Part shown: in pieces, positions 1 to 9,391 of the stretch
Layout: each line of letters begins with the position of its first letter
Position numbering within the stretch: the first letter of the stretch is position 1
Assembly: GCA_045543615.1 (NCBI GenBank)
Contig: JAZPXL010000005.1
Span: forward strand, 1-64,000
Length of the DNA stretch: 64,000 bases
Origin: CAG-390 sp045543615
Lineage (GTDB): Bacteria; Bacillota; Clostridia; Oscillospirales; CAG-272
Reading direction: 5' to 3'
Translations under genes and position numbers: made by a program
The notes under the pieces: generated by a model
Seen by the model: the letters and a program-made list of their open reading frames with translations, nothing else
The model's database searches: none
Told to the model about the DNA's origin: nothing

Positions 1-3000
1 GCCGACGGCACGCCCCTCGTCATCATAGAAATTGATGATTGCAGATTGGCTTAACTCATTGTCATCATCATTTACATAGTATTCTGCGAGGTGGCCGTTT
101 GTATCATAGCGATAGGTTGTTATCTTGCCTGCGATATGGTCACGGAAACGGGACAAATTACCGTTTGTATCGTAGCTATATTCGTATGCAAGAGTCGGTT
201 GTTCGCCGTCCTCGTTATACAATACCTCGCTGACTCTGTCAAGAGCGTCATAGGTATAGCTTACCTCATATCCGTTACCGTATATGATCCTTTCAAGCTT
301 ACCGTTATTATCGGCGTATTCCTTAGTTACAAGTGTATTTGTTCCTGCGCCAACTGTTTCGGGGTTGCCGAAAATGTCATAGGTGAAGCTATACGACGTG
401 GTGGCTGTGTTGATAGTACCGAGCAGACCTGTATCCTCGGAATATGTGTAAGAAACGCTTTCTGCGTTATTTACTCCCTCATAGGATGTTGAGGTTGCAG
501 TTGCGGGTGTTGCCGAAACCATTCTGCCCATAGCGTCATAGTCATAAGCTATACCGTTTCCGTCGGGATAAACAACTGCTTTCAGGTATCCGTAGTCGGG
601 ATCGTAATAATAGCTTGTTGTTTCGCCCGTTTCATCTGTCTGCGTGGTTGTGACTCCAAAGAATACAGAACCGGGGGTGGTATTAAAAGTGGTCGAGGTT
701 TCGAGTCTGTTTGCGCCCGACGTGGTTACGGTTGATACAACCTGACCGTATGCATTATACTCATACTGAGTGGAAGAATACAGGGTCTTTGGTGTTGTGT
801 CATTGTATCCGTAATAATCCTCTTCAATGTCGCTCACATATCTATATGAATTTACAGAGGCAACTCTATGATTATCGGGTGCATCTTCGTAAACATATTC
901 AGTGATAGCTCTGCGAGTAATTATGTGAGTAACGTTTTTATCTTCGTTGTACTTATACCAGGTTGTATTATAGCCTTGGGTTGTCTTTTTCAGCAAGCCA
1001 TCTTCATTGTAGTCGCTGTCTGTAAATGACGTGTCTGTTCCTGTATAGCAGAATGCTATATCGTCGAAGTACGCCATACCCGTCTGGCCATTGAACTCGC
1101 ACACTACCTCAATTTTCTTTACGAACAAATTCGAGACTGTGGGGACAATTGCGCTTACAAACTGTACGGAGTCTATATCGGAGTTGAACTCTGCTATCGG
1201 ATTTTCGATAACCTTGCGCTGCTCTTCTGTAAAGATTTGAGAGAGGTCAACTGTGCTTCCGTCCGGATACATATAAGTTACCTTGACACGTATACCGAAC
1301 GTACTGCTTGCGCTCGGAAGTGCGTCATCCGACCACGCTCGACCTGAGACTCTGTACTGCTTGCTGTACATTGAAAATGCGCCCGGGTTTTCTATATACT
1401 CATTTATTTCTGCTTCAGAGGCTTGGTATACGGTTTGGCTGACGTAGCTTTCTTCGCCAAGACCCATTCCGATAATTCTCAGCGTCTTTCCATCAAGTGA
1501 GGTTGGAGAGCTGTCCGATGTTACCAATGAAGCATTACCTGTGACGTTCCAAAAGCTATCGAAGTCATAGGGATCATTATTACCATCGAGCACGGAGGAC
1601 TCAAAGCTACCGTAGTTAAGCTTATTATGCGTACTTATACCTACGGACTTTGCGAGAGTCATCTGCTTGACGTCAACATAGTCACCACTTGCCGAGGCGT
1701 TATTTGCTGTAACCTCTATACTGATATCGAATACAGTACCATCTTCTGCAACCTCGAAGGTCAGGCTTGTTTCAGCGTCCTCTTCGGGAGTATATTCCTT
1801 TCTGAAATGCATATTGGAATAATGATTTTCCGAGGAAGATTGGGCTCTGAGTGTTACATTAACATCCGTATCCCAGAAGCGAAGCACGGCTGCAGAGAGT
1901 GTATATGTGCCTTTATCGAGAACAACTCTTTGAGTGATGCCCCTTGTGCTTCCGTAAGCTGATGTAATTCGGACGTTGTAGAAGGTGTCATACATATCAT
2001 TGTTGTAGAACGGTGAATACAGGGAATCTTCTCCGTTTGCTATTGCTACAACTCCGGCTGTTGCGCTCCAATATTGTGGAATGCCACCGCTTATGACAGC
2101 GAAATCGGAGTTAACGAGATAATTTGACGCAACGTCAGCTATAACAGCGTATTTTTCAATGCTGTTATTAGTTTTCTCGTTATCATTTGCGTATGCTCCG
2201 TAAGATGCTCCATAAAGCTGGTTGCCTGTTGTATCGGTAGAATAGCTTGACACACATCTGCCCTGAGCGTCAAAGCTGTACACTGACAAAATATCGTCAT
2301 CAGTATTAAGGCAGTCATCATTTCCACTTGTTCTGATAACTGTGTAATCGTTTCCGTACGCAAAGGAAAGAGATTGTCCCTGAGACAGAGCGTTGGTATC
2401 GGGGTCTATGCCGTATTCAGCGACCGAAACAACTCTACCCGCCGTGTCATAGGTATACTCAAGCTTACGCTTTCCGTAGTCATCTGTGGCATCTGTCAGC
2501 CTGCCTGATGAATCGTATTCATAGAATACTTCAGCGTCAACGGTAACTATCGAAGCATTCTGAGGATCAGAATAGCAGCTCAACCAATTTGAAATAGTTG
2601 TGCCTGCCGTGGCGTGAGCGTAGACTATCTTGCGGAGATACTGATAAGCGTTTGTCGAAACCTCTCCGCTTGGTGTGCTTGAGTAATAAAGCAGTACCGC
2701 ACAGCCTGTGTTTTCATTAACAATGCTCTGTATTGTTCCACCTGCATTGTAGCTAAGCTCAAGATGTGTAACAGCATTTCCACCATTCGGGGTCATTGAT
2801 AATGATACGGGTCTGCCGAAGCCTGTGCTATTTATGTTCAGCTTATTGCCGTTAATATCGGTCACAGACACGAGGTATCCACCTACGCCGAAGTACGAGG
2901 TTGCTGTATCTGATTTTGTGAATGTATAAATATTATGTGCCGAGTCTTCAAGGACATAGCTTGATGTGTTGACGGTGAGTGTCAGAAGAAGTCCATCTTC

Positions 3001-4854
3001 ATCGTAATAGATATTTTCCTCTCCCGTCTCATCGCTCTTGAAAAAGGCGTGTTCTGTTCCGTCTCCGTCGGTGTAGACATAGTACGTCTCTACCTCATTG
3101 TTCTCAGTTCGTCTCGTTTTCGGAACTATTGACTGATTCATATTCGTCATAAATCCGTGAGAGGCTACTGCGTACAGATATGGAACGTCGAAGTTCGAGC
3201 TTGTTACGCTCTTGCCTGCAAACGCCGAGTTATATACTAAAGTTGGGGTGAATGGGAAAAGGGCGTCGGTTGTAGAGGTTGTGCCTATTGCGAAAGACAG
3301 CGCACCGTTTGCGAGGTTGACGTGTCCGTTTCCTGCAAGAGCTGCACCTGCCGACTGGTAGGTATAATAGCTCTCAACTCCAACGTTGGAGTTGTATCTT
3401 ATCATAAAGAAGGGCGTGTAGGGACCGGAGCGACTTGAATCGGAAGAGTGAAAGCTCACTGTGCGAGAAGTGGTATTTCCTTCATCGTACGGCATCAATG
3501 CAATACCGTGATTAGGGGATGCTCCTGTATACCAATCTATTGCCGCAGATGTTATATCCCACGAGCAGACGGTATTGGGGCTCATAACGGTGATCCACTT
3601 GTAGTCAAGAACATCTCCAAATGTCATAGGTGTGTTAAAAGATGTTGCGCCTTCCGTCCAAAGATACGGTGAGTCTGTGCGAGTGATCTTTTTCGCTACC
3701 ACAAGCAGTGGATAACTGTCGAACACATCAGAGGTAGAGCTGACAGTCATATTCAGCTCGGCTTTGTTGACAACAGAACCGGCAGGAAGTGTTGGAAGCG
3801 ATCTCATAGCCACGTATGAACGTACCTCGGCAGCAGACGAGCCAAAGCCAACCTCCAAACTTTGCAAAGATCCGTATATTGAATCCGGATAGCTTTCAAA
3901 GACATAGGTGTCGCACATCTGTCCCATACTGTATCCACCGTGATAAATAGTCGGGTCAACTGTTATGGGAAGCGCACGGCCGGGGGCGTTCATCCACTCG
4001 CTGTCAGCCGTTACTGTAAGTGCATAAGTGTTCTGACCTATAACTTCAAGAGTATATCTTGCAGCGTTTGTGGGTGCATATTCACCGTTTGCATCGAACA
4101 CTACGGGGGCAGGAATGACGTATACTGTCTCTCCGTTGTCAGCGTTGCTGATAAGAACGTCACCGTTCTCGGATATAGCTGCACTCAGGTTATTGAGCTT
4201 CAGCGTAAATGTGTAGGAATAAGAGTCTTTTCTTTCTTTTACGATGATATTTTCCTTAACATTGTTGGATATTGCGATATACTCAAGGTCTACTCCGTCG
4301 AGGATATCTGCATAGACAATGCGTGAGGAGAGCTTATCGAGAGTTGTCATCTTCTTAAGAACATCATCGCTCTCGTCAAATTCTGTTTCGGTGTTTACCG
4401 CTACACCGACGGTTTTCTTGACAGCTCCATCAAGACTCATCGTAATCTTGAAATTGCCATGGTGAAGTGTAAACAGGTTTTCATTACCCGTTATCTTTTT
4501 TGCAAATTTGAGTCTTGCGTTACTTGTTTTGTATTCGTCGCCCGACGCAGAAAGTGAGTTATCAATATCTACCCATTCTCCGTTTTCATCGAGCGTATGA
4601 ATTGGGACATCATACTGGGCTGCAAGATACGTTCCGTCATCGAGCCTGAAGTGCTTGACATTTTCTTCGCGGCGTTCCACCGCTTCAAATACGCCAAGCG
4701 GCGTCTGGGAGGGTGCATCAGTTATCTTTTCTGTGCCGATGTCCTCAAACACTGAGGCGTACACCGACACGGGTACAAGATAAAAGATCATAAGAAGGGA
4801 TAAAAAAATGGCTGTGAAGGCGATCGAATGCGTTTTGATCCTTCGAATGTTCAA
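1..4854 (-). CDS. Secreted YD-repeat (RHS-type) surface protein, partial at the window edge
   Basis: The frame is open from a TTG start at 4854 to the window edge: 1618 codons with the C-terminus missing. The start is chosen because AGAAAGGAG lies 8 bases upstream and the first residues form a signal peptide (RRIK, then a hydrophobic stretch, cleavage likely after VSVYA near residue 33). After an N-terminal region comes a DNRLRE-like segment (about residues 313-485), then YD/RHS-type repeats such as YEYDSSGRLTDA and YTYDTAGRVVS (about 780-850). A region resembling carbohydrate-binding modules follows (about 905-1265), and a second set of YD repeats such as YRYDTNGHLAEYY runs to the edge. Proteins of this build are large secreted wall or toxin-delivery proteins in Firmicutes; whether it carries a C-terminal toxin or hyper-variable tip lies outside the window. 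It is divergent from a GHL10 lipoprotein. The family is clear, the role is inference. Confidence 0.9.
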   Translation of the reverse strand, partial: MNIRRIKTHSIAFTAIFLSLLMIFYLVPVSVYASVFEDIGTEKITDAPSQTPLGVFEAVERREENVKHFRLDDGTYLAAQYDVPIHTLDENGEWVDIDNSLSASGDEYKTSNARLKFAKKITGNENLFTLHHGNFKITMSLDGAVKKTVGVAVNTETEFDESDDVLKKMTTLDKLSSRIVYADILDGVDLEYIAISNNVKENIIVKERKDSYSYTFTLKLNNLSAAISENGDVLISNADNGETVYVIPAPVVFDANGEYAPTNAARYTLEVIGQNTYALTVTADSEWMNAPGRALPITVDPTIYHGGYSMGQMCDTYVFESYPDSIYGSLQSLEVGFGSSAAEVRSYVAMRSLPTLPAGSVVNKAELNMTVSSTSDVFDSYPLLVVAKKITRTDSPYLWTEGATSFNTPMTFGDVLDYKWITVMSPNTVCSWDITSAAIDWYTGASPNHGIALMPYDEGNTTSRTVSFHSSDSSRSGPYTPFFMIRYNSNVGVESYYTYQSAGAALAGNGHVNLANGALSFAIGTTSTTDALFPFTPTLVYNSAFAGKSVTSSNFDVPYLYAVASHGFMTNMNQSIVPKTRRTENNEVETYYVYTDGDGTEHAFFKSDETGEENIYYDEDGLLLTLTVNTSSYVLEDSAHNIYTFTKSDTATSYFGVGGYLVSVTDINGNKLNINSTGFGRPVSLSMTPNGGNAVTHLELSYNAGGTIQSIVNENTGCAVLLYYSSTPSGEVSTNAYQYLRKIVYAHATAGTTISNWLSCYSDPQNASIVTVDAEVFYEYDSSGRLTDATDDYGKRKLEYTYDTAGRVVSVAEYGIDPDTNALSQGQSLSFAYGNDYTVIRTSGNDDCLNTDDDILSVYSFDAQGRCVSSYSTDTTGNQLYGASYGAYANDNEKTNNSIEKYAVIADVASNYLVNSDFAVISGGIPQYWSATAGVVAIANGEDSLYSPFYNNDMYDTFYNVRITSAYGSTRGITQRVVLDKGTYTLSAAVLRFWDTDVNVTLRAQSSSENHYSNMHFRKEYTPEEDAETSLTFEVAEDGTVFDISIEVTANNASASGDYVDVKQMTLAKSVGISTHNKLNYGSFESSVLDGNNDPYDFDSFWNVTGNASLVTSDSSPTSLDGKTLRIIGMGLGEESYVSQTVYQASEAEINEYIENPGAFSMYSKQYRVSGRAWSDDALPSASSTFGIRVKVTYMYPDGSTVDLSQIFTEEQRKVIENPIAEFNSDIDSVQFVSAIVPTVSNLFVKKIEVVCEFNGQTGMAYFDDIAFCYTGTDTSFTDSDYNEDGLLKKTTQGYNTTWYKYNEDKNVTHIITRRAITEYVYEDAPDNHRVASVNSYRYVSDIEEDYYGYNDTTPKTLYSSTQYEYNAYGQVVSTVTTSGANRLETSTTFNTTPGSVFFGVTTTQTDETGETTSYYYDPDYGYLKAVVYPDGNGIAYDYDAMGRMVSATPATATSTSYEGVNNAESVSYTYSEDTGLLGTINTATTSYSFTYDIFGNPETVGAGTNTLVTKEYADNNGKLERIIYGNGYEVSYTYDALDRVSEVLYNEDGEQPTLAYEYSYDTNGNLSRFRDHIAGKITTYRYDTNGHLAEYYVNDDDNELSQSAIINFYDDEGRAVG

Positions 4855-4900
4855 GTTGAATGCTCCTTTCTGAATTGTTGTGTGGTTAAAAGACGTACTA

Positions 4901-4937
4901 ATTGGTACAAGTGCTAAATATTTACACTTACACCAAT
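4901..4937. promoter_or_regulatory. 37-bp near-palindrome upstream of the YD-repeat gene
   Basis: The arms ATTGGTACAAGTG (4901-4913) and CACTTACACCAAT (4925-4937) are complementary at 11 of 13 positions and flank an AT core, TAAATATTTA, that is itself palindromic. It lies 47 bases upstream of the YD-repeat start, where a leftward promoter is expected; a poor leftward -35/-10 pair (TTGTAC, 17 bases, TGTAAA) can be read across it. An operator is the likeliest reading, a leader hairpin the alternative. The rest of the 4855-5256 gap is AT-rich and holds only the rightward promoter. Confidence 0.45.
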
Positions 4938-5198
4938 ACCATTGTACAACATATTGCCCAAATAATCAATATTTCACTGAAATATTTACATTTTGGTAAC
5001 AGTTAAAGACGTAAAATTATATGTTAGTGGCGTTATGTGAATTTTTACATATATACTGTGGTTTACATAATGTAATACTTTGCAGAATTTGTATTGTTTT
5101 TTCTTTTTGGATTTACTTAAAAGTTTATTTTGGTTTGCAAATTTTGTATTTTTGCCCAATGTTCCCAATGTTTGCTATGATATTTCGATATTTAGCAC

Positions 5199-5227
5199 TT
5201 GACATATCTTGTGGAAAAGGGTAAAAT
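5199..5227 (+). promoter_or_regulatory. Sigma-A promoter of the GHL10 lipoprotein gene
   Basis: TTGACA at 5199-5204 and TAAAAT at 5222-5227 are separated by 17 bases. The AAAGGAGGG ribosome binding site and the start codon at 5257 follow within 30 bases, so the leader is very short. Confidence 0.85.
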
Positions 5228-5256
5228 ATAAGCAACCACAAAGGAGGGTCATATAA

Positions 5257-6663
5257 ATGATGAAAAACAAGATCACTCTCACAGTTCGAGCACTTTCTCT
5301 GCTCTTCTCTCTGCTTCTCTTGTCCGGTTGTGTGGACGGTGGAGTTGGGGATATAACCACTGACGAGCCGAGCATCAGCGCATCCGTGACGGATGGTAGC
5401 GATGAAACCACCCGAAGTGTTGATGAAACCACCCGAAGTGTTGACGAAACCACGCAAGAGATAACCGAGGAGACAACTGAAATGACAGAGACAGGAAAAG
5501 AATACACACCTCTCAATTACGTAGATTTCAAAGCTATGTGGCTATCTCAATTTGACTTGAACTCCGTCTACTGCGTAGGTTCTTCCCAGAGGCCTGAGTC
5601 ATCGTTCCGTTCACTTATGACAAAAATTCTTGACAACGTCAAGTCCAATGGTTACAACACGGTTATAGTTCAGGTGCGACCCAATGCTGACAGTATGTAT
5701 CCATCAGAGGTCTATCCTATGTCCAAATATGTTGTTGGTTCGTACGGAAAGGATGCTACATATGATCCCTTTGCCATTATAATTGAGATGGCGCACGAAA
5801 GGCAGCTTTCGGTTCAGGCGTGGATCAATCCTATGCGTGCTATGACAACGAGTGAGATTGGTTCTGTTTCAAATAAATATCAAATCAAGAAATGGTATTC
5901 AAGTACCGACCTCAAGGGCAAATATGTAGTTGCAAACGGTTCAAACTACTATCTCAATGTTGCCTATGAGGATGTCCGTAATCTCATCATTGAGGGAGCA
6001 AGAGAGCTTCTTGAAAACTATGATGTCGACGGTCTTCATATGGATGACTATTTCTATCCTACGGAGGATACTTCATTTGACCTGCCTGCGTACGCTGCGT
6101 ATGTCAAGGGAGGTGGCAAGAAAGATCTCAAGGGATTTCGCCGTGAATGCTTAAACAAGCTTGTATCGAGTCTATACGCCACAGTAAAGGATGTTGACGA
6201 GAGAATCATATTTGGCATCAGCCCTGCAGGAAACGTAAACAACGTTCGCCGTGACTGTGCCGATGTTGACACCTGGTGTGCAAATCCCGGATATATTGAT
6301 TACATCTGTCCCCAGGTTTATTTTGGACTTGAGCATCAGAATTACGATTTTGTCAAGGTTTGCAAGACCTGGAGCGATCTCATCAAGACCGACAGCGTCA
6401 AGCTCATAGTTGGAATGACTCTTGGCAAGGCAAAATCGGGAGTTGACAATTATGCAGGAAGTGGCAAAAACGAATGGGCGAACAACAAGGATGTTCTGAA
6501 GCGTTGTCTTGAACACACAAGGTCTCTTGACAAATGCATCGGTGTTGCTTATTTCTGCTATCAGTATTATTACAATCCCGTCTCAGGCTCTGAGGTCAGC
6601 GAGACCAAGACCGAGCGAAGCAATTTCATCCCTGTTCTAAAGGAAATAACCTGGAAGAACTAA
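5257..6663 (+). CDS. Lipoprotein glycoside hydrolase-like protein, GHL10/YngK (DUF187) family
   Basis: 468 residues. A lipoprotein signal peptide ends in LLSGC with Cys25 as the lipidation site. A Thr/Glu-rich linker (about residues 45-85) contains repeated DETTRSV units, and the catalytic-type domain fills the rest. Family hallmarks are FKAMWLSQFDLNSVY, VQVRPNADSMYPSEVYP, WINPMRA, DGLHMDDYFYP and GISPAGNVNN. GHL10 proteins are TIM-barrel enzymes predicted to act on cell-wall or other polysaccharides; the substrate here is unknown. The start has AAAGGAGGG just upstream and a sigma-A promoter at 5199-5227. It is monocistronic and faces the YD-repeat gene divergently, which suggests both work at the cell surface. 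Confidence 0.9.
   Translation: MMKNKITLTVRALSLLFSLLLLSGCVDGGVGDITTDEPSISASVTDGSDETTRSVDETTRSVDETTQEITEETTEMTETGKEYTPLNYVDFKAMWLSQFDLNSVYCVGSSQRPESSFRSLMTKILDNVKSNGYNTVIVQVRPNADSMYPSEVYPMSKYVVGSYGKDATYDPFAIIIEMAHERQLSVQAWINPMRAMTTSEIGSVSNKYQIKKWYSSTDLKGKYVVANGSNYYLNVAYEDVRNLIIEGARELLENYDVDGLHMDDYFYPTEDTSFDLPAYAAYVKGGGKKDLKGFRRECLNKLVSSLYATVKDVDERIIFGISPAGNVNNVRRDCADVDTWCANPGYIDYICPQVYFGLEHQNYDFVKVCKTWSDLIKTDSVKLIVGMTLGKAKSGVDNYAGSGKNEWANNKDVLKRCLEHTRSLDKCIGVAYFCYQYYYNPVSGSEVSETKTERSNFIPVLKEITWKN
5401..5454 (+). repeat. 21-bp tandem repeat coding the DETTRSV linker
   Basis: The 21-base unit GATGAAACCACCCGAAGTGTT occurs twice (5401-5421, 5422-5442) followed by a diverged partial copy to 5454. 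It stays in frame, so copy-number change would lengthen or shorten the linker between the lipid anchor and the enzyme domain. Confidence 0.9.
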
Positions 6664-6672
6664 CGGATGCAA

Positions 6673-6714
6673 AAAGGTTGTACCAAAGCGAGATGCTTTG
6701 ATACAGCCTTTTTT
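6673..6714. terminator. Shared terminator between the GHL10 gene and thrS
   Basis: A 17-bp stem (6673-6689 with 6695-6711, containing a few G-T pairs) and a 5-base loop are followed by a T run on the plus strand, with A's ahead of the stem that give a T run on the minus strand. It lies between two convergent genes and can serve both. Confidence 0.85.
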
Positions 6715-6722
6715 ATTATTCA

Positions 6723-8657
6723 TTAGTCGAGCTTGAGTGTGCGAACGTCCTCAAGAGCAATTGCTACGAAATCTGCGACAGGCATAGCACCGAGATCCAC
6801 GCCCTTACGGGAACGGACAGCTACCTTGCCCTCGGTCGTTTCCTTTTCACCTATAACAAGCATATAAGGAACTTTTTCAAGCTGAGCTGCTCTGATCTTG
6901 TAGCCAATCTTTTCGTTACGTGCGTCAACCTCTGTACGAATGCCGACCGCCTCAAGCTGATCTCTTACAGCTCTTGCGTACTCCTCCTGTTCAGCTCCGA
7001 TGGGAAGAACACGAACCTGTTCGGGAGCCATCCACATAGGAAGTGCGCCGGCGAACTTCTCAAGAACGAGAGCGAGTGTGCGCTCGTAGCATCCAAGGGA
7101 TGTACGGTGGATGATATAAGGAGTTACACGGTTATCGTTGCTGTCTGTATATTCCATACCGAACTTCTTAGCGAGGAGCATATCTATCTGGATTGTGATA
7201 AGTGTATCTTCCTTGCCGTGAACATTCTTGATCTGGATATCGAGCTTCGGGCCATAGAATGCAGCCTCGTCAATACCGATGGAGTACTTAAGGCCGATAT
7301 TATCAAGTATGTTCTTCATTACGCTCTGTGCCTCTTCCCACTGCTCAGGTGTGCCCTCATACTTATCTGTACGGGCAGGATCCCACTGTGAGAAGCGATA
7401 TGTTACGTCGTCAGCAAGTCCGACAGCGCGAAGCATATAGTTTGCAAGATCAAGGCATCCACGGAATTCTTCCTCAAGCTGTTCGGGAGCGAGGATGTAA
7501 TGTCCCTCGGAAATTGTGAACTGACGGACACGGATAAGGCCGTGCATCTCGCCTGAGTCTTCGTTTCGGAAGAGTGTGGATGTTTCCGTAAGTCTCATAG
7601 GAAGATCACGGTAAGATCTCTTCTTGTTGAGGAATACCTGATACTGGAATGGGCAGGTCATAGGACGGAGAGCGAGGCACTCCTTTGTTTCATCGTGGGG
7701 ATCGCCAATTACGAACATACCGTCAAGGTAGTGGTCCCAATGTCCCGAAATGCGATAGAGATCTCTCTTTGCCATAAGGGGAGTTTTGGTAAGCTGGCAT
7801 CCTCTTCTTCTCTCCTCGTCCTCAACAAATCTCTGAAGAACCTGAATAACTCTTGATCCCTTAGGGAGCATAACAGGAAGTCCCTGACCTATTGAGTCAA
7901 CGGTTGTGAAGTATTCGAGCTCACGGCCAATCTTGTTATGGTCGCGCTTCTTTGCCTCTTCAACTGCTGTGATATACGCATTAAGCTCTTCCTTTGAGGG
8001 ATAAGCGATACCGTAGACTCTCTGAAGCATCTTATTATTCTGATCGCCCTTCCAATATGCGCCTGTGCACTGTGTCAGCTTAACAGCACGAACTGCGGCA
8101 GTTGAGAAAAGGTGAGGGCCTGCGCAGAGGTCAACGAACTCGCCCTGACGATAGAAGCTGATAACAGCGTCATCGGGAAGCTCTGTAATAAGCTGGACCT
8201 TATAAGGCTCGTCCCTCTCTGTCATAAGAGCGATCGCCTCGTCTCTGGGAAGCTCAAAACGCTCTATGCGAAGATTCTCACGCATAATCTTCTTCATTTC
8301 AGCTTCAAGAGCCTTAAGTATTTCCTGTGTAAAAGGAATGGCACTATCAAAATCATAGTAAAAACCGTTGTCTACTGCAGGGCCGATGGTGAGTTTTGTT
8401 TCGGGGTAAAGTCTCTTTACTGCCTGAGCAAGAATGTGGGCAGCTGTATGACGGTAAACCTTCTTACCCTCATCATCTGCAAATGTAAGAAGAACAACTT
8501 CGTCGCCCTCTGCGACGGGAGCATTCATTGCAACAACCACACCGTTAAGCTTTGCTGCGATATGTTCACGGGCAGCAACGCCTGCTGCCTGAGCAGCCTC
8601 AAAGACCGTTGCCGCATTTTCAACCGAATACTCGATTGCATTGATCGTAATCTTCAT
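6723..8657 (-). CDS. thrS: Threonine--tRNA ligase
   Basis: 644 residues, full family length. It charges tRNA-Thr with threonine in the cytoplasm. Residues 1-60 form the TGS domain. The editing/second additional domain starts near HTAAH (His70, His74), the first two residues of the HxxxH zinc motif. The class II core contains RPMTCPFQYQVF, RLTETSTLFRNEDSGEMHGLIRVR and HRTSLGCYER. The C-terminal anticodon-binding domain begins near MWMAPEQVRVLPIG. The ATG has AGGAGA eight bases upstream. Expression is controlled by the T-box leader at 8686-8872. Confidence 0.98.
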   Translation of the reverse strand: MKITINAIEYSVENAATVFEAAQAAGVAAREHIAAKLNGVVVAMNAPVAEGDEVVLLTFADDEGKKVYRHTAAHILAQAVKRLYPETKLTIGPAVDNGFYYDFDSAIPFTQEILKALEAEMKKIMRENLRIERFELPRDEAIALMTERDEPYKVQLITELPDDAVISFYRQGEFVDLCAGPHLFSTAAVRAVKLTQCTGAYWKGDQNNKMLQRVYGIAYPSKEELNAYITAVEEAKKRDHNKIGRELEYFTTVDSIGQGLPVMLPKGSRVIQVLQRFVEDEERRRGCQLTKTPLMAKRDLYRISGHWDHYLDGMFVIGDPHDETKECLALRPMTCPFQYQVFLNKKRSYRDLPMRLTETSTLFRNEDSGEMHGLIRVRQFTISEGHYILAPEQLEEEFRGCLDLANYMLRAVGLADDVTYRFSQWDPARTDKYEGTPEQWEEAQSVMKNILDNIGLKYSIGIDEAAFYGPKLDIQIKNVHGKEDTLITIQIDMLLAKKFGMEYTDSNDNRVTPYIIHRTSLGCYERTLALVLEKFAGALPMWMAPEQVRVLPIGAEQEEYARAVRDQLEAVGIRTEVDARNEKIGYKIRAAQLEKVPYMLVIGEKETTEGKVAVRSRKGVDLGAMPVADFVAIALEDVRTLKLD

Positions 8658-8685
8658 TGTTTTATCTCCTATAATAAATAATTTC

Positions 8686-8872
8686 TAAAAAACACCCCGA
8701 CGGCAAATCTGCCGTCGGGGTGCAAATAAGCACGGTTCCACCCGAACTTTTAACTTTAAAAATGATATTCAAGATGACACATAGGTGGTACTCCTGCGTA
8801 TTGCGTCAAAAGCTCTCAGCACCGCTTTTTCTCTGTGGACGAATGGTCGCAGGAACATATCCTCTGCATTAT
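8686..8872 (-). promoter_or_regulatory. T-box riboswitch leader of thrS
   Basis: On the minus strand the T-box core GGGTGGAACCGTG (8731-8743) is followed directly by a strong terminator: CACCCCGACGGC (8711-8722 on the complement) pairs with 8693-8704, then seven T's (8686-8692). This is the standard class I T-box order: Stem I, antiterminator core, terminator, coding region. Stem I lies between about 8770 and 8870; an ACC in the stretch read as GGAGTACCACC is a candidate threonine specifier but I could not fold it reliably. Uncharged tRNA-Thr would stabilise the antiterminator and permit thrS transcription. Confidence 0.92.
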
Positions 8873-8876
8873 TGGC

Positions 8877-8905
8877 ATTATACACCCAAAATCGACTTTT
8901 GTCAA
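8877..8905 (-). promoter_or_regulatory. Sigma-A promoter of thrS
   Basis: On the minus strand TTGACA (8900-8905), a 17-base spacer and TATAAT (8877-8882), consensus in both hexamers. Transcription starts near 8870 at the beginning of the T-box leader. Confidence 0.93.
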
Positions 8906-8929
8906 TAGTGGTATACAAAAATCTTTATA

Positions 8930-9355
8930 TTATTTCTTGGAATATGAGCTTGCAGCCTTAGGATTAACAAACTGTCTCCAATCAAGGTCTCCACGGTCAA
9001 GTGCGATTATAAGTGCCTCAGCAGTACCGATATTGGTAGCTACGGGAACGTTATAGAGGTCGCAGAGGCGCAAGATCTCGCCGGCTCTCTCATCAAATAT
9101 AGCCTCAGGGCGTGTATCACGGAAGTCGATAAGCAGGTCGATCTCATTGTATGAAATTCTCTGTGCAATCTGTTCCTCGCCACCCTGGCCTCCGGTCAGC
9201 AATCTTTCGATTTCGAGACCTGTCGCTTCGGAAATATATTTCGCTGTGATGCTTGTAGCGCACAGATTGTGCTTGCATAAAATGCCACAGTATGCTGTGC
9301 AAAATTCAGCCATAAGTTCTTTCTTCTTATCGTGCGCAATAATTGCTATTTCCAT
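8930..9355 (-). CDS. Methylglyoxal synthase-like protein with altered active-site motifs
   Basis: 141 residues, the usual length of methylglyoxal synthase (MgsA), which converts dihydroxyacetone phosphate to methylglyoxal. The fold is recognisable from IAIIAHDKKKELM, GGEEQIAQRI, IDLLIDFRD and LYNVPVATNIGTAEALI. Several positions that I recall as catalytic in characterised MgsA differ. The TGTTG phosphate loop reads TSITA, GGDQQ reads GGEEQ, and the DPLxxxPHxPD segment reads DTRPEAIFDER, so the His and the last Asp are gone. It is therefore either an inactive or repurposed paralogue, or an enzyme with shifted specificity. It ends a leftward gene run, 36 bases after the MinD-like gene; AAAGGAT precedes the ATG. 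Confidence 0.8.
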   Translation of the reverse strand: MEIAIIAHDKKKELMAEFCTAYCGILCKHNLCATSITAKYISEATGLEIERLLTGGQGGEEQIAQRISYNEIDLLIDFRDTRPEAIFDERAGEILRLCDLYNVPVATNIGTAEALIIALDRGDLDWRQFVNPKAASSYSKK

Positions 9356-9391
9356 TTCGACATCCTTTCCTTCGTAATGAAGATAAAATAT

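Noticed and set aside
5401..5454. CRISPR-like or mobile repeat
   Set aside because: Tandem, in-frame 21-bp units without spacers, coding a Thr-rich linker.
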